From positions 99,347 through 163,346 of the forward strand of contig LFSR01000032.1 of the NCBI GenBank assembly GCA_001513155.1: a stretch of DNA of 64,000 nt. Reading direction: 5' to 3'. A model generated the notes under the pieces. That model was not told where the DNA came from, did not search any database, and saw only the letters and a program-made list of their open reading frames with translations. Source of the stretch: Syntrophomonas sp. DTU018. Its GTDB lineage: Bacteria > Bacillota > Syntrophomonadia > Syntrophomonadales > Syntrophomonadaceae. Position numbers and translations under genes: made by a program. This document shows positions 1-9,118 of the stretch, in pieces (position 1 is the first letter of the stretch; every line of letters starts with the position of its first letter).

Positions 1-972
1 CTGGGAAACAAGCAGGGATTGAATTTTCTCATTGTAACCGATCATCAAACCCTGGCTGGACTGGACCAGGGGATGGAAGGGTATTATGATAAAACCCTGG
101 TTTTGATCGGCATGGAGGTGAATGAGCACAGCCACCATTATCTGGCCCTAAACGTGAGGACTGTAGTTCCAGACAATGAGAGCAACCCCCAACAGGTTAT
201 TAACGGCGTAAACCAGCAGCAAGGCATTGGTATTATTGCCCATCCCTTTGAAAAAGGATCCAAGTTTTATCACAACGGGCTGACTTTCTTGTGGACCGAT
301 TGGTCAGTGCAGGGGTTTCAAGGTATCGAAATCTGGAATCATCTATCCCGCTGGCGGGATGAACTCACCGGTATATTCAGGGGTCTGCTGCTGATATTAA
401 AACCATCCCTGGCACTGCACAAAGGGCCTTACCGGGAGACATTAAGGCTTCTGGATGGATATCAGGTGCAGGGAAAGCAGGTTTTTGCCTATGGAGGTTC
501 CGATGCTCACGGAATTAGATTTAAATTACCATTAACCAGCATTGAAATTGGTTCTTATGAACAGGGATTTCGTTCCATCAATATGCACATTTTAACCGAT
601 CAGCCGCTGCAGAATAACTTGGAGCATGACCGTCAGCTGATCTACCAGGCATTGGCCCAGGGGAACAGCTGGGTAGCCTGCGATTATTACCGGAACAGCC
701 GGGGTTTCCGGTTTGAAGCCCAAAGTCCTCGGGGCAAGTGGGGGATGGGGAGCACCATATCCTGGCACCGGGGTATAGATTTACTGGTAAAAACTCCTTA
801 TCCAGCCCGGGTATTGATGCTGCGCAATGGAGAACTGTGGGCAAAAAGTCAGGGGACTAAACACCGGTTTCCCGTGAATCGTCCTGGTGTATACCGGGTG
901 GAAGCTGAGTACCGCCGGGGCTGGAGTTGGCAGCCCTGGATATTCTCCAATCCCATTTGGATTAGCGAATGA
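1..972 (+). CDS. PHP-type metallohydrolase (CehA/McbA-like), 5' end cut by window
   Basis: The frame is open from the first base, so the true start lies to the left; 323 codons are visible. PHP-family metal-binding motifs can be seen: a TDH near the beginning, an AHPF motif around visible residue 80 and a GSDAHG motif around residue 165. The N-terminal HxH that normally opens a PHP domain would be in the missing part. After the PHP core comes about 120 residues without a motif I recognise, probably a beta-sandwich tail as in CehA/McbA-like proteins. PHP proteins hydrolyse phosphoesters or similar bonds with bound metal; the substrate here cannot be deduced. It is followed by a likely terminator, so it is not part of the division cluster. 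The family call is fairly sure, the subfamily is inference. Confidence 0.75.
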   Translation: MGNKQGLNFLIVTDHQTLAGLDQGMEGYYDKTLVLIGMEVNEHSHHYLALNVRTVVPDNESNPQQVINGVNQQQGIGIIAHPFEKGSKFYHNGLTFLWTDWSVQGFQGIEIWNHLSRWRDELTGIFRGLLLILKPSLALHKGPYRETLRLLDGYQVQGKQVFAYGGSDAHGIRFKLPLTSIEIGSYEQGFRSINMHILTDQPLQNNLEHDRQLIYQALAQGNSWVACDYYRNSRGFRFEAQSPRGKWGMGSTISWHRGIDLLVKTPYPARVLMLRNGELWAKSQGTKHRFPVNRPGVYRVEAEYRRGWSWQPWIFSNPIWISE

Positions 973-1056
973 CCGAAAGGTAACTGCTAAAAATAAACTA
1001 TAGGTCCCGGACCATGAGGACCATAGTACAAATTTTAGCCTATACTTTTTTGCTGT

Positions 1057-1104
1057 AAAAAGGCTGAAATGCCCTTTTAATGGGCGTTTTCAACCTTTTT
1101 TTCA
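1057..1104 (+). terminator. Rho-independent terminator after the PHP gene
   Basis: An imperfect hairpin pairs AAAAAGGCTGAAA-GCCC with GGGC-TTTCAACCTTTTT around a short AT loop, and is followed by more T residues. It lies about 85 bases after the stop codon of the PHP gene and separates it from mraZ. The remaining part of the gap (about 1105 to 1174) shows no gene. Confidence 0.65.
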
Positions 1105-1174
1105 ATTTTGTGGCGAAAAAAATGACAATGTAATAAATTTCACAAAGCAGGGATGGAAGTGTACTTAAGAGAAT

Positions 1175-1207
1175 TAAGTGGATTAAAGTGGGGCAAAGTG
1201 GTATACT
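1175..1207 (+). promoter_or_regulatory. MraZ-box array overlapping the dcw promoter
   Basis: Three direct repeats TAAGTGG (1175-1181), AAAGTGG (1185-1191) and AAAGTGG (1195-1201) recur with an exact 10-base period, and a looser GAAGTG lies further upstream at 1156-1161. A good -10 hexamer TATACT follows directly (1202-1207); the -35 region (1179-1184, TGGATT, 17-base spacer) is weak and lies inside the repeats. Tandem repeats of one helical turn are the known architecture of MraZ operators, and AAAGTG-type boxes have been described in Mycoplasma. The arrangement suggests that MraZ controls this promoter. The function is inferred from pattern and position. Confidence 0.65.
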
Positions 1208-1248
1208 ATCCCTAAAATGGTGGGTAAAGCAGGGAGGTAATGGCGATA

Positions 1249-1680
1249 ATGTTCTTAGGTGAATATCAGCATTCACTGGACAGCAAAGGTCGCATTACTA
1301 TTCCTGCCAAGTTTAGGGATCAACTCAGTGATCGCTTTATAGCTACCAAGGGTTTGGAGAACTGTATTTTTCTGTTCCCTTTAAGTGAGTGGCACAATAT
1401 CGAGGAAAAACTGCGGTCGCTGCCTATGACTCGTGCTGATGCCCGTTCCTTTGTACGCTTTTTTTTCTCCGGTGCTTCAGAATTGGAAGTGGATAAGCAG
1501 GGAAGAACAGTAATACCAGCGAATTTAAGAGAATATGCAGGAATTGACAAAGATGTTGTCATAATAGGGGTAGGATCTCGAGCTGAGATTTGGGCTAGCG
1601 AAAAATGGGCAGAATACAACCAGGAAAAAGCCGGCCACTACGAACAGCTGGCTGAAAGCCTTGTAGATCTCGGTATCTAG
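1249..1680 (+). CDS. mraZ: Transcriptional regulator MraZ
   Basis: MraZ is a ring-forming DNA-binding protein of the AbrB-like SpoVT fold that binds tandem repeats ahead of its own gene, the first of the division cluster. The product is 143 residues, the usual length, with two copies of the family signature: GEYQHSLDSKGRITIPAKFR at the N-terminus and VDKQGRTVIPANLREYAG near residue 80. An ATG at 1240 is in frame but lies only 2 bases after the GGGAGG site; the ATG at 1249 has about 12 bases and gives the canonical MFLGEYQHSLD start, so I chose it. rsmH starts 11 bases after the stop codon. Confidence 0.95.
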   Translation: MFLGEYQHSLDSKGRITIPAKFRDQLSDRFIATKGLENCIFLFPLSEWHNIEEKLRSLPMTRADARSFVRFFFSGASELEVDKQGRTVIPANLREYAGIDKDVVIIGVGSRAEIWASEKWAEYNQEKAGHYEQLAESLVDLGI

Positions 1681-1690
1681 GAGCGATAAC

Positions 1691-2611
1691 TTGCATCAGC
1701 CCGTATTGCTTGCTGAAACCATATCCTATTTGCTTAATAAACCTGACGGCATCTACGTAGATGGCACGGTAGGCGGAGGGGGACACCTGCAGGGCTTGTT
1801 GCAGAATTTAGACCCACAAGCCAGGGTTATAGCTCTTGATAAAGATCTGGATACCCTGGAGGCAACCAGAAAAAGATTTCAGCACGACCCGCGAGTGGTA
1901 TTTGTACATGAGGATTTCCGCCATCTAACCCGGGTCTTGGCCGAGAAAAATCTTACAAAAGTGGATGGAGTATTGCTGGATTTGGGCGTGTCATCTATGC
2001 AACTGGATCTGGAGGAGAGAGGTTTCAGCTTTCATGATGATGCCCGATTGGATATGAGGATGAACCGGCAGGATAAATTGACTGCCTGGGATATAGTAAA
2101 CACTTATGATGAGTCAGATTTACTAAGGATTTTGGTCCAGTACGGGGAAGAAAAATATGCTCCCTCTATTGTTCGCAGCATCATTAAGAGGCGACAGGAA
2201 AAAACCATCGACACTACTTTGGAACTAACCGAGTTGATCAAAGCTTCGGTTCCAGCCAGTTACAGGCGGGAGAAGCATCCAGCCCGAAAAACTTTTCAGG
2301 CTTTGCGGATAGCAGTTAATGATGAATTAGGCGCTGTAGAAACCGTACTACCCCAAGCAGTGGAACTATTAAATCCTGGAGGACGTTTATGTGTAATTAC
2401 TTTCCATTCGCTGGAAGACCGCATAGTTAAACGCTTTATGCAGTGGGAAGCTCGAGCATGCGTCTGCCCGCCGGAACAGCCGGTATGTACTTGCAATCAT
2501 CAAGCTAGATTAAAAATATTGACCCGTAAACCAGTTCAGCCCAGACCGGAAGAATGCCGCAGCAATCCTAGATCACGCAGTGCTAAACTCCGGGCAGCCA
2601 GCAGAATCTAG
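1691..2611 (+). CDS. rsmH: 16S rRNA (cytosine-1402-N4)-methyltransferase RsmH
   Basis: RsmH (MraW) methylates N4 of C1402 in the decoding centre of 16S rRNA using S-adenosylmethionine. The SAM-binding motif GTVGGGGH is at about residues 24-31, LLDLGVSSMQLD near residue 98, the conserved RKTFQALRIAVN block near residue 198, and the closing R.AKLRAA motif is at the C-terminus. The length of 306 residues is normal. Translation appears to start at TTG: an AGGAG site overlaps the mraZ stop codon with suitable spacing, and the start MHQPVLLAE matches the family. It is the second gene of the dcw operon. Confidence 0.95.
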   Translation: MHQPVLLAETISYLLNKPDGIYVDGTVGGGGHLQGLLQNLDPQARVIALDKDLDTLEATRKRFQHDPRVVFVHEDFRHLTRVLAEKNLTKVDGVLLDLGVSSMQLDLEERGFSFHDDARLDMRMNRQDKLTAWDIVNTYDESDLLRILVQYGEEKYAPSIVRSIIKRRQEKTIDTTLELTELIKASVPASYRREKHPARKTFQALRIAVNDELGAVETVLPQAVELLNPGGRLCVITFHSLEDRIVKRFMQWEARACVCPPEQPVCTCNHQARLKILTRKPVQPRPEECRSNPRSRSAKLRAASRI

Positions 2612-2638
2612 TTCTACTAGCCAGGGAGGACGAATAGG

Positions 2639-3115
2639 ATGATACAGGCAGGCTTAGATTATGCAAATAGATGGGATGCCGAGTCTTTTTACCGGCCGGT
2701 GCCGCAGGTAAAAAAAGTTCGGCGTACATATCGCAAAACTAATCCAAAAGGCAAAATGATTGTAAAAGCAGCGCTGGCCTTATTCGTTTATGCCTTGATA
2801 CTGGTTTATCTATGTATTAAAGGTGCTGTGTTGGGCTATCAGATTGTGGAACTGGAAAAGGAGATCCAGCAATTAGAAACGGATAACCGGCGTTTAGAAT
2901 ATAATATTGCGCAAAAGTGCTCCTTGGATTATATTGAAGCTGCCGCTTTGGAATTAGGTATGGAAAAAGCATCCCAGGGCATAGCAGTGGCTGTAGTACC
3001 TGATTACGAACCGGTGACCATAAGTGAAAATACCCAGACTCCCGCTCAAGCAGACAAGAGTCTCTTAAACAAGCTGTACAACAACCTGCTTATGCTTGCC
3101 CACAATAATCCATAA
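2639..3115 (+). CDS. ftsL: Cell division protein FtsL
   Basis: A small bitopic membrane protein of 158 residues with a basic cytoplasmic N-terminus, one membrane segment at about residues 41-65, and a heptad-type coiled coil rich in Glu, Leu and Gln immediately after it (about 70-90). This is the topology of FtsL, which pairs with DivIC/FtsB and recruits or activates FtsW and the septal transpeptidase. Sequence conservation in FtsL is low, so the assignment rests on topology and on position between rsmH and the PBP gene. A GGGAGGA site is 8 bases before the ATG. The C-terminal 50 residues are not recognisable. Confidence 0.85.
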   Translation: MIQAGLDYANRWDAESFYRPVPQVKKVRRTYRKTNPKGKMIVKAALALFVYALILVYLCIKGAVLGYQIVELEKEIQQLETDNRRLEYNIAQKCSLDYIEAAALELGMEKASQGIAVAVVPDYEPVTISENTQTPAQADKSLLNKLYNNLLMLAHNNP

Positions 3116-3134
3116 CGCTGCGAGGTGGACCTCT

Positions 3135-5255
3135 ATGCAAACAGCAAATCTGCAGGTTCGAAAGCGTATTGCCACGCTTTTTTTCTTATTTACGATAGTC
3201 TTTATTTTGCTGGGCAGCCGTATCTTCTGGGTACAATTTGTGAAGGGAGCTGAATTATCTGAAAAGGCTTTGCAGAACCGCATGCGGGATATCCCGGTGG
3301 AAGCCAAAAGGGGAATAATATATGACCGCAACGGTGAAGAATTAGCTATTTCTATCAGTGCTGATTCAGTTTACGCTATACCTGCCGAAGTGCTTGCTTC
3401 CAAGCAGGAAAAGGAAATAGCTGCCCGATTAGCTGCCATATTAGAAATGGATGAGGACAAATTATACCAGCGTATTACCCGCACCAGTTCTTTTGAGTGG
3501 GTGAAAAGGCAGATAAAACCAGAACAGGCCCAGAAAATAAGGGAAGCAGACCTTCCCGGCATCGGACTCACCGAAGAGAGCCGCCGTTATTACCCCAAAA
3601 ATACCCTGGCTGCCCACGTCCTGGGTATTTCCGGCGTTGACAATACCGGTCTGGAAGGAATTGATTTTTATTATAATGATTTAGTCGGAGGAACACCGGG
3701 AAGAATCGTGGTGGAACATGATGCTGCTAACCGTCCTATCCCCGAAGCCACCCATAAGTATATCCCTCCGGAAGACGGAGCTAATTTGATCCTTACCATA
3801 GATGAAACCATTCAATATATAACAGAACGTGAGCTTGACAAAGTATTTAAAGAACGCCAGGCCAAATCCGCGGCGGTCATTGTTATGGATCCCAAAACCG
3901 GAGAAATACTGGCCATGGCTTCACGTCCTACCTTTGACCCCAATAATTACAATGATTATCCCGCCCAGAACCGCCGCAATTTTGCCATCAACGATGCTTT
4001 TGAACCCGGGTCAACCATGAAAATATGTACGGCCGCCATGGCCCTGGAAGAGAAGATCGTGGGATCAAACAGTCAGTTTTATTGTCCGGGGCACATAAAG
4101 GTGGGTAAGGAAACCATCCGCTGTTCAGGGGGTACTGCTCATGGCAATCAAACTTTTGCGCAAATAGTGGAAAACTCCTGTAACGTTGGCTTTGTACAGG
4201 TTGGCTTGGACCTGGGACTGGAAAGGTACTATAAATATTTACGTGCCTTCGGTTTTGGGAAGACTACAGGCATAGATCTGCCTGGCGAAGCTGAGGGGAT
4301 TATAGTACCTGAATCCCGGGCTATGCAGATTGACCTGGCTACTATGGCTTTCGGGCAAGCCAATGCCGTAACGGCTATCCAGATGACTGCTGCAGTTGCG
4401 GCTGTAGCCAATGACGGCAAACTCATGCAGCCTCATTTGGTTCGGCAGGTTATATCTAAAGACGGCCAGGTAATCAAAAACTCCGAACCTAAAATGGTGC
4501 GCCAGGTCATATCTCCGGAAACGGCCCGGGAATTGTGCATGATACTGGAAGGGGAGGTCATCAACGGAACGGGTAGAAATGCCTATATGCCAGGGTACCG
4601 GGCAGCAGGGAAAACGGGTACCGCCCAAAAGATATCTCCCAGCGGAGGATACCTAGCTAATGAATATGTGGCTTCCTTTATTGGTTTTGCACCGGCGGAC
4701 GATCCGCGCCTGGTATGTATGGTGGTAGTTGATGCTCCCCAGGGTTATCCCTATTATGGCGGTTGGGTAGCAGCCCCAGTGTTCAAGGCTATAATGGAGG
4801 ACTCCCTGCGTTACCTGGAGGTTCCCAAACGGGAAGATCCGGCTGCCGCGGCAGAAGCCCAGCCTGCTGTTAAACAGGTTTTAGTGCCGGATGTGGTAAA
4901 CCTGCCCCTGGCAGAAGCCCTTACTGCTATAAAGTCCCGGGGCTTGAATGTAAAGGTAACCGGGGAGGGCAATATTGTGTGGCAGCAGACTCCCAAACCA
5001 AATACCAAATTACCGCAAAACTCTGAGGTTATCATATATCTGTCTCCTTTTGACCAGGGGGGAGAAAATACTGAAGTTACTGTGCCTGATTTACAGGGCA
5101 AGTCTATGAAAGAAGTGGCTAAAATCTTATCGGACTTGGGGCTTCACCTGATACCGGAAGGGTTTGGTTTGGCCTACGAACAATCTCCGGCGCCTGGTAA
5201 AGTGGTTACCAGCGGGTCGAATATCAAGGTTAAATTCCAGCCTGTCGGGGAATAG
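3135..5255 (+). CDS. spoVD: Class B penicillin-binding protein, SpoVD/PBP2B type, with two PASTA domains
   Basis: A membrane-anchored transpeptidase that cross-links peptidoglycan with an FtsW-type polymerase. There is one N-terminal membrane segment (about residues 12-32), a dimerisation domain, then the transpeptidase domain with catalytic SxxK as STMK (Ser293-Lys296), SCN in ENSCN, and KTG at 493-495. Two PASTA domains fill the last 130 residues. I chose ATG 3135 with GAGGTGG ahead; an in-frame TTG at 3096 would overlap ftsL. Bacillus has separate pbpB and spoVD here, but this cluster has one gene. Cysteines lie soon after the active site (in KICTA, FYCPG and IRCSG); B. subtilis SpoVD has a redox-sensitive disulfide, so the SpoVD label is reasonable, though the protein may serve vegetative division too. 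Confidence 0.85.
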   Translation: MQTANLQVRKRIATLFFLFTIVFILLGSRIFWVQFVKGAELSEKALQNRMRDIPVEAKRGIIYDRNGEELAISISADSVYAIPAEVLASKQEKEIAARLAAILEMDEDKLYQRITRTSSFEWVKRQIKPEQAQKIREADLPGIGLTEESRRYYPKNTLAAHVLGISGVDNTGLEGIDFYYNDLVGGTPGRIVVEHDAANRPIPEATHKYIPPEDGANLILTIDETIQYITERELDKVFKERQAKSAAVIVMDPKTGEILAMASRPTFDPNNYNDYPAQNRRNFAINDAFEPGSTMKICTAAMALEEKIVGSNSQFYCPGHIKVGKETIRCSGGTAHGNQTFAQIVENSCNVGFVQVGLDLGLERYYKYLRAFGFGKTTGIDLPGEAEGIIVPESRAMQIDLATMAFGQANAVTAIQMTAAVAAVANDGKLMQPHLVRQVISKDGQVIKNSEPKMVRQVISPETARELCMILEGEVINGTGRNAYMPGYRAAGKTGTAQKISPSGGYLANEYVASFIGFAPADDPRLVCMVVVDAPQGYPYYGGWVAAPVFKAIMEDSLRYLEVPKREDPAAAAEAQPAVKQVLVPDVVNLPLAEALTAIKSRGLNVKVTGEGNIVWQQTPKPNTKLPQNSEVIIYLSPFDQGGENTEVTVPDLQGKSMKEVAKILSDLGLHLIPEGFGLAYEQSPAPGKVVTSGSNIKVKFQPVGE

Positions 5256-5279
5256 CCAATTATGAAAGGGTGAGTATTC

Positions 5280-6746
5280 GTGCGGTTAGATCAGGTATGT
5301 TTGGGAATTGATTATAATATTGTCCAGGGAAGTCTAGAAACTGAGATTACCGGTGTCTGTTATGATTCGCGCCAGGTCAGACCCGGAAGCCTGTTTGTAT
5401 GTATTGTGGGGCAGAAAACCGATGGACACCAGTATGCTCATCAGGCTGTTCAAGCAGGAGCGGCGGCCATACTTGCGGAAAGGGAAATAGATGTGGGCGG
5501 GCAGGCTGCCTTGATACTAACCGATAATACCCGCACCGGATTGGCTAAGGCTGCGGCCAATTTTTATGGACATCCATCCCAGCAGTTAAGGGTGGTGGGC
5601 GTAACAGGCACTAACGGTAAAACCACCACTACTCACCTCATCCAGGCTATCTTAAATGAATATAATAAACCGGCTGGAATAATGGGTACCTTATATGCCC
5701 GCCTGGGCGATATCACCAGGGATTATGGACATACCACCCCTGAATCTGCTGACATTCAGGAGTTCTTCCGGCTGTTAGCCGACAATGCTGCCGAGTATGT
5801 GGTTATGGAAGTGTCTTCCCATGCTTTGGAACAGCACCGGGTGGACACCATACACTTTGATGCCGCCGTATTCACCAATCTTACCCAGGATCATCTGGAT
5901 TATCATAAAACTATGGAAAACTACCGGCAGGCCAAATTAAAGCTGTTCCAGATGGTGGAGGCTAAGCCGGGAAACTTCAGCGTTGTGAACATGGATGACC
6001 CGTCAGCGCCGTATTTTGTGGAGGCCTCTCCGGTACCCTGTTATACCTATGGCATTAATTCCGCTGCTGATGTAAGAGCAGTTGATATACAAAACAGTCT
6101 GAAAGGCACCCAGTTCAAAGTGCTGTTTGAGGATCAGTCTTTTACTGTAACGATGAAATTAATTGGCGGGTTCAGCGTATATAATGCTTTAGCGGCTATT
6201 ACCTTTGCTTTGGCGGAAAAGATACCCGTTCCTGTTATTCAGCAGGTTTTAGCCAATATTGAAGGGGTTCCCGGCCGGTTTGAACAGGTTGATTTGGGAC
6301 AGGACTATACCGTGGTAGTAGACTATGCCCATACCCCGGATGGGCTGGAGAATATTTTACGGACCGCCCGGGAGCTGACTGGAAACCGGTTGATTACTGT
6401 GTTTGGCTGCGGCGGTGACCGGGACAGAACCAAAAGACCGCTGATGGGAGAAATTGCCGGGCGATATTCGGATTTTTGCATTGTGACTTCTGACAACCCG
6501 CGCACCGAAGATCCCCAGGCTATTATTGATGATATACTTCCGGGTTTGAACCGGGTAGAAAACGCCCGTTATGCAGTTGTTCCTGACCGCCGTGAAGCTA
6601 TACGGCATGCCATCAACATAGCTAAGAGCGGTGATTTGGTGGTAATTGCCGGGAAAGGGCATGAAACTTACCAACTGGTCATGGGGCAGGTACTGGATTT
6701 CGATGATCGTCTGGTCGCAGCCGAGATGATTAAGGAGAAGATGTAA
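5280..6746 (+). CDS. murE: UDP-MurNAc-L-Ala-D-Glu:meso-diaminopimelate ligase MurE
   Basis: MurE adds the third amino acid of the stem peptide in the cytoplasm with ATP. The 488-residue product has an N-terminal UDP-substrate domain (YDSRQVRPGSLF), the ATP loop GTNGKTTTT near residue 110, and a C-terminal Mur ligase domain. The tetrapeptide DNPR (about residues 405-408) is the recognised marker for meso-diaminopimelate rather than lysine, so the wall is predicted to be A1-gamma type. The start is GTG with an AAAGGGTGA site at suitable distance. The gene sits 24 bases after spoVD and only 2 bases before the murF start. Confidence 0.96.
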   Translation: MRLDQVCLGIDYNIVQGSLETEITGVCYDSRQVRPGSLFVCIVGQKTDGHQYAHQAVQAGAAAILAEREIDVGGQAALILTDNTRTGLAKAAANFYGHPSQQLRVVGVTGTNGKTTTTHLIQAILNEYNKPAGIMGTLYARLGDITRDYGHTTPESADIQEFFRLLADNAAEYVVMEVSSHALEQHRVDTIHFDAAVFTNLTQDHLDYHKTMENYRQAKLKLFQMVEAKPGNFSVVNMDDPSAPYFVEASPVPCYTYGINSAADVRAVDIQNSLKGTQFKVLFEDQSFTVTMKLIGGFSVYNALAAITFALAEKIPVPVIQQVLANIEGVPGRFEQVDLGQDYTVVVDYAHTPDGLENILRTARELTGNRLITVFGCGGDRDRTKRPLMGEIAGRYSDFCIVTSDNPRTEDPQAIIDDILPGLNRVENARYAVVPDRREAIRHAINIAKSGDLVVIAGKGHETYQLVMGQVLDFDDRLVAAEMIKEKM

Positions 6747-6748
6747 TT

Positions 6749-8128
6749 GTGCAGATGACTTTGGGATATCTAACACAAGTAACTGGTGGTCAACTGGTAC
6801 ATGGGTGTGAGCAAATGCCGATATCCGGGGTCAGCACGGATTCGCGCCAGGTAAAAGAGGGGGAAGTATTTTTTGCCCTTACCGGTGAAAACTTTGATGG
6901 TCACAATTTTGTGGCGGATGCCTTGGCCAAAGGAGCCGCGGCAGCAGTAGTATCGAAGCTTGATTCTCATCTGACTCAGGCAGCAGACAAGGGTTTGGTC
7001 CTGGTTGATGATACTGTGCAAGCTCTGCAGGATCTGGCCTCTGCCTGGAGGCTGAACTATAAGCTGCCTCTAGTCGCCATTACCGGCAGTGTGGGAAAAA
7101 CTACTACCCGGGACCTGCTTAGCGCAGTATTGTCTACCAGGTGGACCACTTTAACCACTTACGGCAATTTCAATAATGATATCGGTCTTCCTCTTACCTT
7201 GCTGCGGCTGAGGGGTGAGCACCAGGCAGCAGTAGTGGAAATGGCCATGCGTGCCCCCGGGGAAATCCTCAGATTGGTTAGAGTTGCCCAGCCTACGGCG
7301 GCCATAATTACCAATGTGGAGCCGGTTCACCTGGAGACCCTGGGGAGCCTGGAAAACATTGCCCGGGCTAAATGCGAAATATTAGCTTCCGTACAGGATT
7401 TTGCCGTTATCAACGGAGATAATTCCCTATTGAAAAAAGAAGCGGCAAATTATTCTTGTCCCTGTTATACCTTTGGCTATAATGAAGATTGTGATTTCAG
7501 GATTCAGCAAGTTAAATTGAACCAGCATAAACTGGAGGTAGCGGTTCGGATGATAAAAGAACCAGCTTGTTTTGAGTTTGCCGTTCCCTCCAGACAACTG
7601 GCTTATAATATCATAGCTGCTGCGGCAGTCGCCTATTTATATGGGTTTAATATTGATGAAATACAACAGGGATTAGCGGCCTACCGCCCCACCGGAAACC
7701 GCTTGCATATATCCCCCTTAAGGGGTGGCGGTATTTTAATAAATGATACTTATAATGCCAATCCGGTTTCCATGGCAGCGGCATTGGAAACAGGGCGGGA
7801 GCTGGCAGGATCCAGCCGCTTTGTGGCGGTATTGGGTGATATGTATGAACTGGGAGATTATGAAACCGAAGGACATAAAGCGGTAGGTGCCAAAGCTGCT
7901 CAAGTAGGCGTTGATCTTCTGGTTACCATTGGTGAAAAGGGAAGTATCGTAGCCAGGGAAGCGCAAAAGCAAGGATTACCGCCGGAGCGAGTTTATCATT
8001 TTCCGGCCAAGGAAGATAGTATTGATTTTCTGCGTACCCAGGTCAGTAAGCAGGATACCGTTTTGTTCAAAGCATCGCGGGGTTTGCAGCTGGAGACCCT
8101 GGTTGATGAATGGCTCAAAGATGAATGA
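6749..8128 (+). CDS. murF: UDP-MurNAc-tripeptide:D-Ala-D-Ala ligase MurF
   Basis: MurF completes UDP-MurNAc-pentapeptide by adding the D-Ala-D-Ala dipeptide. The 459-residue product shows the N-terminal substrate domain (STDSRQVKEGEVFFAL), the P-loop GSVGKTTTR near residue 113, the YNANPVSM motif near residue 335 and a GDMYELG block characteristic of MurF. The GTG start lies 11 bases after AAGGAG, which is inside the end of murE; the in-frame ATG two codons later is less well spaced. The start is 2 bases after the murE stop codon, suggesting translational coupling. Confidence 0.96.
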   Translation: MQMTLGYLTQVTGGQLVHGCEQMPISGVSTDSRQVKEGEVFFALTGENFDGHNFVADALAKGAAAAVVSKLDSHLTQAADKGLVLVDDTVQALQDLASAWRLNYKLPLVAITGSVGKTTTRDLLSAVLSTRWTTLTTYGNFNNDIGLPLTLLRLRGEHQAAVVEMAMRAPGEILRLVRVAQPTAAIITNVEPVHLETLGSLENIARAKCEILASVQDFAVINGDNSLLKKEAANYSCPCYTFGYNEDCDFRIQQVKLNQHKLEVAVRMIKEPACFEFAVPSRQLAYNIIAAAAVAYLYGFNIDEIQQGLAAYRPTGNRLHISPLRGGGILINDTYNANPVSMAAALETGRELAGSSRFVAVLGDMYELGDYETEGHKAVGAKAAQVGVDLLVTIGEKGSIVAREAQKQGLPPERVYHFPAKEDSIDFLRTQVSKQDTVLFKASRGLQLETLVDEWLKDE

Positions 8129-8143
8129 TCCAGGAGGATATCG

Positions 8144-9118
8144 ATGCAGGGAATTGTCACGACCACTCTGCTGGCATTGCTGATTGCCGGACTGATAACT
8201 CTTCTCATGGGACCGGTTCTAATACCTTTTCTGACCCGGCTAAAGGTGGGGCAGAATATCCGGGAGGATGGCCCCCAGCGGCACTTGAAAAAGGCAGGAA
8301 CCCCAACTATGGGGGGGATAATGATAGTTACTGCAGTTATGGCTGCCACCTTTATTATGGCGGGCAACAGCGGGGAAGCTATAGCCGCTGTAGTAATAAT
8401 GCTGGCTTTTGGAGCCGTGGGTTTCTGGGATGACTATATCAAGGTAGTTTTAAAAAGATCCCTGGGTTTACGGGCACGGGAAAAGCTGGGCCTGCAGTTG
8501 CTGATTGGCCTGGCTTTTGCGTTGTTGCTCCTTTATTATTTCCAGCGGGGAACTTATGTGGTAGTTCCCTTTTCCGGTTACGAATGGGATTTGGGTTTGG
8601 CTTACATTCCTTTTCTCATCCTGGTACTCATGGCCACTACCAATACCGTTAATCTTACCGATGGACTGGACGGATTGGCCTCCGGGGTAACCTTTTTTGT
8701 AGCCCTGGCTTTTGCACTGGTCTGCCTGATGACTTCTCATTACCAGCTCACCGTATTCTGCGGTGCTTTAGCGGGAGGATGTCTGGGTTTTCTTTTCTTC
8801 AATCGCCACCCCGCCCGGGTATTCATGGGTGATACCGGATCCATGGCTCTGGGAGGAGCAGTGGCAGCGGTGGCAGCTTTTACTCATTCGGAGTTATTCC
8901 TGCTGCTGTTAGGCGGTGTTTATGTTCTGGAAGGTTTAAGTGTTATTCTCCAGGTAATATCCTTTCAGACTACCGGGCGGCGGATACTGCTGATGGCTCC
9001 GCTGCATCATCATTTTGAGCTGAAAGGATGGCCGGAAAAAAAAGTAGTGCGTTTCTTTTGGTTTCTGGCTTTGCTGTTTACCGTAATAGGGCTGTTGGGT
9101 TATCGCAACATTGGATAG
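8144..9118 (+). CDS. mraY: Phospho-N-acetylmuramoyl-pentapeptide transferase MraY
   Basis: MraY transfers phospho-MurNAc-pentapeptide to undecaprenyl phosphate, forming lipid I at the inner membrane. The 324-residue product is highly hydrophobic, with about ten membrane segments. Family motifs are visible: GTPTMGG near residue 50, the Asp pair in FWDDYIK near residue 95, NLTDGLDGLA near residue 170, and the metal-binding MGDTGS and PLHHHFE motifs in the second half. AGGAGGAT precedes the ATG by a normal distance. The last 8 bases overlap the first possible start codon of murD. Confidence 0.97.
   Translation: MQGIVTTTLLALLIAGLITLLMGPVLIPFLTRLKVGQNIREDGPQRHLKKAGTPTMGGIMIVTAVMAATFIMAGNSGEAIAAVVIMLAFGAVGFWDDYIKVVLKRSLGLRAREKLGLQLLIGLAFALLLLYYFQRGTYVVVPFSGYEWDLGLAYIPFLILVLMATTNTVNLTDGLDGLASGVTFFVALAFALVCLMTSHYQLTVFCGALAGGCLGFLFFNRHPARVFMGDTGSMALGGAVAAVAAFTHSELFLLLLGGVYVLEGLSVILQVISFQTTGRRILLMAPLHHHFELKGWPEKKVVRFFWFLALLFTVIGLLGYRNIG

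Noticed and set aside
1040..1276. Minus-strand frame of 78 codons across the mraZ upstream region
   Set aside because: It covers the terminator and the MraZ boxes, has no ribosome site and its composition is not protein-like.
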